From Oceanospirillaceae bacterium UBA7410 (GTDB lineage: Bacteria; Pseudomonadota; Gammaproteobacteria; Pseudomonadales; Balneatricaceae), in the NCBI GenBank assembly GCA_002470565.1, contig DKMQ01000053.1, positions 9,557 through 20,876 of the forward strand: DNA of 11,320 nucleotides, written 5' to 3'. A model generated the notes under the pieces. That model saw nothing but the letters and a program-made list of their open reading frames with translations, was not told the DNA's origin and did no database searches. Positions 6,678 through 11,320 of the stretch are shown here, one piece after another. Position 1 is the first letter of the stretch; each line of letters begins with the position of its first letter. A program made the position numbers and the translations under genes.

Positions 6678-8354
6678 TTATTGCTTGCCCATCTGTGCTT
6701 TGATCAAGTCACCAATAGTCGTAGGACCGTCGGTAGATACTTCCATTTCGCGAACGTCACGGATAGCTTGCTTCTCATCTGCTACATCCTTGGCCTTAAC
6801 GGACAAGTTAATAGCACGATTGCGACGATCAACAGCAATGATCTTAGCTTCAACACTGTCACCAACCTTAAGTTCGTTACGTGCATCTTCAATACGATCA
6901 ATACTAATTTCTGAAGCTTTAAGTACAGCGTCAATGCCTTCAGCAAGCTCAATAACAGCTTCCTTAGCATCAACAGACTTAACCACACCATTAACAATAG
7001 TGCCACGATCATTAGCTGCAACGTACTCACTGAATGGGTCACTTTGCTGTTGCTTAATACCAAGAGAGATACGCTCTTTCTCAGAATCTACAGACAAGAT
7101 AACCGCACTCACTTCGTCGCCTTTCTTATAGTCACGCAGAGCGGCTTCGCCTTCTACTTCCCAAGAAATGTCAGACATGTGCACTAGGCCATCTAAGTCG
7201 CCTTCTAGGCCAACAAAGATACCAAAATCAGTGATGGTCTTGATGTTACCAACAACCTTATCACCGGCTGCATACTTCTCAGCGAACTCAGCCCATGGAT
7301 TGCCCACACATTGCTTGATGCCTAGAGAAATACGACGACGCTCTTGGTCTACGTCCAAGATCATCACTTCCATTGCGTCGCCAACGTTGACAACTTTAGA
7401 TGGGTGAATGTTCTTGTTAGTCCAAGACATTTCAGAAACGTGTACCAAACCTTCAACGCCATCTTCAATAGAAGCAAAGCAACCGTAGTCAGTTAGGTTA
7501 GTTACTGTAGCCTGCACACGATGACCATTAGGGTAACGTGCCTTGATAGAAGCCCATGGATCTTCTTGCAGCTGCTTAAGGCCCAAAGATAAACGACCGC
7601 TGTCCTTATCAAACTTGATAACGCGAACAGTGATTTCATCACCTGGGTTTAGCATGTCACTTGGGTGCGCAATACGCTTCCAAGCCATGTCTGTAATATG
7701 TAGCAAGCCGTCAACACCACCTAGGTCTACGAAAGCACCATAGTTGGTTAGGTTTTTAACATAACCCTTAACGTCCATGCCTTCTTCAATGCTAGCCAAC
7801 AATTCGTCACGCTGTGCGCTGTTCGCTTCTTGCATTACCGCACGACGTGAAACAACCACGTTGTTGCGCTTTTGATCCAGCTTAATCAGCTTGAATTCAA
7901 GTTCCTGGCCTTCCAAGTGGTCTACGTCACGCACTGGGCGTACATCTACCAATGAACCAGGTAAGAATCCTTGAATGTTATTGATGGCAACAGTAAAGCC
8001 ACCCTTAACCTTGCCGTTGATAACGCCAGTAATGGTCGCTTCATCGTCAAAGGCAGTTTGCAATACATCCCACGCTTCGGCACGCTTGGCCTTTTCACGT
8101 GAAAGTTTAGTCTCACCAATGCCGTCATCGACACTTTCTAGAGACACCTTAATTTGGTCGCCAATTTTCACTTCTATTTCACGAGAGTCGTTGTAAAACT
8201 CTTCAATAGGAATAATAGCTTCAGACTTAAGGCCTGCGTGTACTGTTACCCAGTCGCCGTCAATGTCCAACACGGTGCCCATAACAACAGCACCAGGACG
8301 CATTTCAACAGCAATAATGGATTCTTCAAATAATTCTGCAAAGCTTTCGCTCAT
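6678..8354 (-). CDS. rpsA: 30S ribosomal protein S1
   Basis: The 558-aa product matches E. coli S1 (557 aa) from [12 protein letters not shown] to the end. It has six S1 RNA-binding repeats at about 20-86, 104-171, 191-259, 276-346, 363-433 and 450-519. Diagnostic segments include [51 protein letters not shown] and [15 protein letters not shown]. Repeats 1-2 bind the ribosome and repeats 3-6 bind mRNA, letting the 30S subunit start on structured or SD-poor messages. The frame has an upstream ATG at 8378, but the ATG at 8354 fits the family start. No Shine-Dalgarno precedes it (TATATAAAC), as is known for E. coli rpsA, whose translation is repressed by free S1. The C-terminus, [12 protein letters not shown], is of pseudomonad type. 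Unusually, neither cmk upstream nor ihfB downstream is present. Confidence 0.97.
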   Translation of the reverse strand: MSESFAELFEESIIAVEMRPGAVVMGTVLDIDGDWVTVHAGLKSEAIIPIEEFYNDSREIEVKIGDQIKVSLESVDDGIGETKLSREKAKRAEAWDVLQTAFDDEATITGVINGKVKGGFTVAINNIQGFLPGSLVDVRPVRDVDHLEGQELEFKLIKLDQKRNNVVVSRRAVMQEANSAQRDELLASIEEGMDVKGYVKNLTNYGAFVDLGGVDGLLHITDMAWKRIAHPSDMLNPGDEITVRVIKFDKDSGRLSLGLKQLQEDPWASIKARYPNGHRVQATVTNLTDYGCFASIEDGVEGLVHVSEMSWTNKNIHPSKVVNVGDAMEVMILDVDQERRRISLGIKQCVGNPWAEFAEKYAAGDKVVGNIKTITDFGIFVGLEGDLDGLVHMSDISWEVEGEAALRDYKKGDEVSAVILSVDSEKERISLGIKQQQSDPFSEYVAANDRGTIVNGVVKSVDAKEAVIELAEGIDAVLKASEISIDRIEDARNELKVGDSVEAKIIAVDRRNRAINLSVKAKDVADEKQAIRDVREMEVSTDGPTTIGDLIKAQMGKQ

Positions 8355-8368
8355 GTTTATATACCAGA

Positions 8369-8402
8369 CGTTGTGCAAATCAAAAGTGATTGCAAAACAA
8401 CG
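8369..8402 (-). promoter_or_regulatory. Leader hairpin next to the rpsA start
   Basis: On the minus strand CGTTG (complement of 8398-8402) pairs with CAACG (complement of 8369-8373). Directly inside, TGCAA pairs with TTGCA and TCA with TGA, with a 3-nt bulge on one side and a 1-nt bulge on the other, closed by a short CTTT loop. It ends 14 nt before the rpsA ATG, where a Shine-Dalgarno would normally be. In E. coli, hairpins in the rpsA translation initiation region are needed for SD-independent initiation and S1 autocontrol. The same role here is inferred from position and pairing. Confidence 0.55.
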
Positions 8403-8452
8403 CTCGTTTAGCCTGAAGGTCAGCTACAACAGGGAAGTTTAATGGACGCGGT

Positions 8453-8481
8453 GTGTCAGGAACTGACGCCTAAAATGACAC
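8453..8481 (-). promoter_or_regulatory. Two mutually exclusive stems in the upstream rpsA leader
   Basis: A 5-bp stem with a 3-nt loop (GTCAG/CTGAC, 8455-8467) competes with a 6-bp stem, GTGTCA/TGACAC (8453-8458 with 8476-8481), that reuses the same bases. Both lie within the transcript expected from the promoter at 8504-8532. They may form alternative structures of the rpsA leader; the short stems make this tentative. Confidence 0.35.
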
Positions 8482-8503
8482 TAACGAATTTTGCGCGCGC
8501 GGT

Positions 8504-8532
8504 ATTGTACACTGCACCTTCACTTACATCAA
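8504..8532 (-). promoter_or_regulatory. sigma70-type promoter of rpsA with GC-rich discriminator
   Basis: On the minus strand TTGATG (complement of 8527-8532) is followed after exactly 17 bp by TACAAT (complement of 8504-8509). Next comes ACCGCGCGCGC. The GC-rich stretch between the -10 and the start site is typical of rRNA and ribosomal-protein promoters under stringent (ppGpp/DksA) control. Transcription would start near 8497, giving a leader of about 140 nt. Confidence 0.75.
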
Positions 8533-8565
8533 TGCCCATGGACTATGCGAAGGAAATTAGCCTTT

Positions 8566-8578
8566 TGTGAGGATCACA
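8566..8578. promoter_or_regulatory. Dyad TGTGA-N3-TCACA between divergent promoters
   Basis: Perfect 5-bp arms (8566-8570 and 8574-8578) surround GGA, 3 bp upstream of the plus-strand -35. The half-sites equal those of CRP, but the spacing is 3 and not 6, so this is not a standard CRP site. It is a candidate operator for the DUF1800/DUF1501 genes. Confidence 0.35.
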
Positions 8579-8581
8579 GGC

Positions 8582-8610
8582 TTGCCAGTCATTAACATAT
8601 GAACTATAAC
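8582..8610 (+). promoter_or_regulatory. sigma70-type promoter of the DUF1800/DUF1501 operon
   Basis: TTGCCA (8582-8587) and TATAAC (8605-8610) are separated by exactly 17 bp, and each differs from consensus at one base. The start of transcription would fall near 8617, giving a 5' leader of about 36 nt. The -35 lies about 49 bp from the divergent rpsA -35, so the two promoters do not overlap. Confidence 0.65.
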
Positions 8611-8652
8611 TAATAATATAAGCTCTCAAGAACACTAAAAGAGGCCAATAAA

Positions 8653-10113
8653 ATGGAACCAACAGCAGATTGGGTGAGCAGAAGAGCTGGATTTGGCTTT
8701 GCCCTAGGCGAAGCTGCAATAAGTGAAAAAGAATGGTTCGCTAATTCGAGACACTCCGTTAAAAATCCAAAAAGCTATATCGCCAACAACCGCATAAAGC
8801 CTATGCTGGCATCTATTAAACGTGGCCTAACTGATGAAGAACGTAAGATATATTCAGGCATTACTTTAAATCAAACCGCAGCCATCGTTTATCGAAAGCA
8901 ATTAGAAAAGGAAGAAGATCGTCTCAATGAAGCTCAAGAAAACTTGGACAACGTCATTGCCTTGAAAGGTATTAGGCCACAATGGCTTGCAGCCATGCGC
9001 CGGGCAGACTTTTGTTTAAATACAAAAGAAGATTTTGCAAATAGGTTATGGTTGTTCTGGCAAAACTATTTTACCGTGTCAGAAGCGTCTAACAACGGCC
9101 CTTGCATCCCTCACTTCCACGAAACCATTAGGAAAAAAATGTTTGGCAGCATGTCAGACCTTGTTTTTAACGTAATCAGCCACTCCGCTATGATTCTATA
9201 CTTGGACAATAACAACTCTACTGGTGAAAAATCAAAAGCCCGCAGGGAAAAATGGACGACCGATGGCATCAATGAAAACTTAGCCCGCGAAACTTTAGAG
9301 CTATATACTGTCACCCCTGGCCATGGCTACACCCAAGAAGATGTAAATGGTATGACTAACATCCTCACCGGCTGGAGGGTAAAGGACTGGGATAATGTAT
9401 ATAAAGCTGAGTTTGTGGACGACTATCACGAGCCAGGCACCCATAGTGTTTTGGGTAAAAAGTACAGCAGCACCCGCAATGGCATTGGACAATTACAGCG
9501 CGTTATTAAAGACCTTACTAGCTTAGAGGATACTGCAAACCATGTATCTTTTAGACTTTGCCAGCACTTTATTAATGACCAGCCAAGCCCTGTGCATGTA
9601 GCCCAACTCGCGGCTATTTATATTGATAATAAAGGCAAGCTTGCACCGGTCTATCTTGGGCTTTTAGATATTTTACAAAGCCTTGAACATAAACAAGATA
9701 AATTTTTGAACCCAGAAGTTTGGACATACCAAACACTCAATACCTTAAATATAGCAGTGCCTACTGGTGTACCAAAAAATAGACGATTTAGCCCAAAAAA
9801 TCTTGATCATATACTCAGAGAACTTGGTCTATTGCATGGTGAAGCCCTCCAGCCCAACGGCTGGGCAGAAGTCGAAGAGGACTGGTTGTCTAATGAATAT
9901 TTAAATAGGCGCATAAGCTTTAGCTCCATAATAGGTGTTAACAGCACCTACAAATCAGACACATGCACATCCATCAAAAATAATGGCATTAACCCAAAAG
10001 ACCTAGACCGGTTTAATTTATCCGAATACTCGCAAGCATTTGTTAGTGACTCAAGGCCTTTTCAGAGCCAAATTGTTGCTCTATTGTGTTCACCAGGTTT
10101 TCTAAGGAGCTAG
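8653..10113 (+). CDS. DUF1800 domain protein
   Basis: The 486-aa product has the DUF1800 landmarks in order: the N-terminal RRAGFGF (10-16), RLWLFWQNYFTVS (131-143), ISHSAMILYLDN (175-186), NENLARETLELYTV (207-220), GHGYTQEDV (223-231), LTGWRV (238-243) and a C-terminal NGWAEVEEDWLSNEYLNRR (402-420). It ends in LLCSPGFLRS, like the family's usual final SPEF segment. A charged, probably helical insert (about 82-103) lies before the core. The biochemical function of DUF1800 is unknown. There is no signal peptide: the domain starts within ten residues of the ATG, which has AGAGG upstream and a stop codon in frame further up with no other start between. It is followed 2 bp later by a DUF1501 gene, the usual partner. 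The family call is firm; any activity is not known. Confidence 0.88.
   Translation: MEPTADWVSRRAGFGFALGEAAISEKEWFANSRHSVKNPKSYIANNRIKPMLASIKRGLTDEERKIYSGITLNQTAAIVYRKQLEKEEDRLNEAQENLDNVIALKGIRPQWLAAMRRADFCLNTKEDFANRLWLFWQNYFTVSEASNNGPCIPHFHETIRKKMFGSMSDLVFNVISHSAMILYLDNNNSTGEKSKARREKWTTDGINENLARETLELYTVTPGHGYTQEDVNGMTNILTGWRVKDWDNVYKAEFVDDYHEPGTHSVLGKKYSSTRNGIGQLQRVIKDLTSLEDTANHVSFRLCQHFINDQPSPVHVAQLAAIYIDNKGKLAPVYLGLLDILQSLEHKQDKFLNPEVWTYQTLNTLNIAVPTGVPKNRRFSPKNLDHILRELGLLHGEALQPNGWAEVEEDWLSNEYLNRRISFSSIIGVNSTYKSDTCTSIKNNGINPKDLDRFNLSEYSQAFVSDSRPFQSQIVALLCSPGFLRS
10104..10109 (+). promoter_or_regulatory. Ribosome binding site of the DUF1501 gene
   Basis: AAGGAG lies inside the last codons of the DUF1800 gene, 6 bp before the ATG at 10116. 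It fixes that ATG as the start over the GTG at 10086, and it puts the Tat motif at the very N-terminus. Confidence 0.85.
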
Positions 10114-10115
10114 TC

Positions 10116-11243
10116 ATGAACAGAAGAGACTTTATTAAAACCTCTGCTGCCTCAGCTGTAGCCTACACCATGGGCCATAGTTCTTTTTCTAATGCATCGC
10201 CAGCCAAAACTGGCAATGTTTTTGTCATTTTATTAAGGGGTGGGATGGATGGATTAGCCGCCGTACAACCGATCCAAGACAAAACAATTTTTGATATAAG
10301 ACGCACCTGTATAGTAGAAAATACATTACCCCTTGATGGTCACTTTGGTTTACACCCTGTGATGCGTGGCTTTGCTGACCAATGGAAAGCAGGCAATGCT
10401 AGCATTGTACATGCTACTGGCTTTAACTATTACGGAAGGTCTCACTTTGAAGGCCAAAATGTCATGGAAGGAGGTGGCAACGCCCCCTATGCAACGAATA
10501 CGGGCTGGCTTGGCAGAGCCATGGAAGTGTCTAACTTATCAAGCTTAGCGATCACCTTACCTACACCTTTAATTTGTAAGTCTACAGCGATCAGCGAGAG
10601 TCTTTACCCTTCCAACTTCACTAAGCCTATGTCAGACAATGAAGCACTGCTTAAAGGCATATGGATGGGAGATGAGGCCCTTTCAAAGCACACCAAAAGC
10701 ACGTTGAAGTCTTATGATCGTTATAATAGAAACAACTCGCCAGAGCACCTTGCCAGAGAAGTAGCAAAACAGATGAGCCAAGTTGGAGGGCCAAAAGTTG
10801 GATTCGTCGAATATTCTGGCTTTGACACTCATTCAGGACAAGGTGGTGAACATGGCAACCATGGCAGGCATCTCAAAAAACTTGATCGTATTATTGATTC
10901 ATTTGCATCCTATTCAAAGCAGGTATGGGATAATTCAATTGTAATCACGGTGACAGAATTTGGACGAACAGCCAAAGAAAATGGCACCAAAGGTACAGAT
11001 CATGGCGCAGCTTCTGCTATTTTTCTTGCTGGCGGCTTAATTAAATCGTCAAAAGTGATTACTGACTGGCCAGGGCTTAATAAAAACGACCTTTTTGAGC
11101 AACGTGATTTACGCCAAACAATAGATGCAAGGGATGTCTATGGCGATGTTATACATCACACTTTTGATATATCGAAAGCAAAAATCAAACAAACAGTGTT
11201 TCCAGGCACTGAACAAAAATTAAATCTAGACATCTGGGGATAA
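10116..11243 (+). CDS. DUF1501 family protein with twin-arginine signal
   Basis: The 375-aa product opens with MNRRDFIKTSAASAVAY, a twin-arginine (Tat) signal, with likely cleavage near SNA (25-27) or SPA (28-30). It should therefore be exported folded to the periplasm. DUF1501 landmarks follow: FVILLRGGMDGL (36-47), FGLHP (77-81), GRSHFEGQ (107-114) with a likely structural or catalytic His, GWLGR (130-134), DTHSGQ (237-242), TEFGRTAKENG (280-290) and GTDHG (293-297). The Asp, His and Glu motifs resemble metal ligands of the alkaline phosphatase/sulfatase superfamily to which DUF1501 is related, but no substrate is known. Length is typical. It follows the DUF1800 gene by 2 bp and precedes another gene by 36 bp, with no terminator between. 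Confidence 0.9.
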   Translation: MNRRDFIKTSAASAVAYTMGHSSFSNASPAKTGNVFVILLRGGMDGLAAVQPIQDKTIFDIRRTCIVENTLPLDGHFGLHPVMRGFADQWKAGNASIVHATGFNYYGRSHFEGQNVMEGGGNAPYATNTGWLGRAMEVSNLSSLAITLPTPLICKSTAISESLYPSNFTKPMSDNEALLKGIWMGDEALSKHTKSTLKSYDRYNRNNSPEHLAREVAKQMSQVGGPKVGFVEYSGFDTHSGQGGEHGNHGRHLKKLDRIIDSFASYSKQVWDNSIVITVTEFGRTAKENGTKGTDHGAASAIFLAGGLIKSSKVITDWPGLNKNDLFEQRDLRQTIDARDVYGDVIHHTFDISKAKIKQTVFPGTEQKLNLDIWG

Positions 11244-11279
11244 GATTTTCCAGAGCACAAGACAAAAAGGATTCATGAT

Positions 11280-11320
11280 ATGAAAAAAGGATTAGCTTTA
11301 GCTTTTATAGCCTTGTTTTT
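11280..11320 (+). CDS. Start of a probable exported protein (truncated by the window)
   Basis: Only 13 codons are visible: MKKGLALAFIALF. Two lysines followed by a hydrophobic run look like the start of a Sec signal peptide. AAAAAGG lies about 9 bp upstream of the ATG. An earlier ATG at 11275 meets a stop after one codon. The 36-bp gap after the DUF1501 gene suggests the same operon. The product cannot be identified. Confidence 0.6.
   Translation, partial: MKKGLALAFIALF

Noticed and set aside
6685..7131. 148-codon open frame on the plus strand antisense to rpsA, and other open frames across rpsA
   Set aside because: They mirror the strongly biased codons of rpsA, have Ser/Leu/Thr-rich low-complexity translations and no ribosome site or family resemblance.
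8566..8578. CRP binding site
   Set aside because: Half-sites fit but the spacer is 3 bp, whereas CRP needs 6; kept only as an unassigned dyad.
10116..11243. Naming the DUF1501 protein a sulfatase or phosphatase
   Set aside because: The motifs suggest relation to that superfamily, but the sulfatase C-x-P-S-R signature is absent and no substrate can be inferred.
1..11320. Apparent excess of CCATGG (11 sites counted by eye, for example at 2, 180, 1860, 7293 and 10859)
   Set aside because: More than expected from equal base frequencies, but most lie inside genes at Ala/Pro-Met/Trp/His-Gly codons and the sites show no even spacing. Without a genome-wide count it cannot be called a signal.

Overview
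The window looks like a piece of a gammaproteobacterial chromosome of moderate to low GC. Uup, TatD, RmuC and ribosomal protein S1 all read as close relatives of the Escherichia coli and Pseudomonas proteins. The S1 C-terminus ([12 protein letters not shown]) resembles the pseudomonad version, so a marine or aquatic member near Pseudomonadales/Oceanospirillales is a reasonable guess. I cannot name the genus. No tRNA, rRNA, insertion sequence, phage gene or CRISPR array is visible.

Left part (1-3257): the 3' end of a universal stress protein gene runs on the plus strand into uup, a minus-strand ABC-F ATPase gene, with 3 bp between their ends. A 263-bp divergent gap separates uup from tatD on the plus strand. 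The end of tatD overlaps by 4 bp the end of the minus-strand operon that follows.

Middle part (3254-6522, all minus strand): five closely packed genes run leftward. They are an uncharacterised acidic protein of 210 aa, a four-helix membrane protein of 127 aa, rmuC, a PuuR-like HTH/cupin regulator and a small glutaredoxin-like protein. Gaps of 48, 5, -11 and 8 bp suggest one transcript.

Ribosomal part (6603-8532): rpsA is read leftward as a single-gene unit. It has a strong sigma70-type promoter with a GC-rich discriminator, a structured leader without a Shine-Dalgarno sequence, six S1 domains, and a 12-bp-stem terminator. Neither cmk nor ihfB, its usual neighbours, flanks it.

Right part (8566-11320, plus strand): a divergent promoter drives a DUF1800 gene followed 2 bp later by a DUF1501 gene with a twin-arginine signal. 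A third gene then begins with a signal-peptide-like N-terminus and runs off the window. This pair is conserved in many bacteria but its function is unknown, and it is the least understood system here. The remaining genes are mostly housekeeping: DNA maintenance (tatD, rmuC), ribosome function (rpsA, uup), stress and redox.
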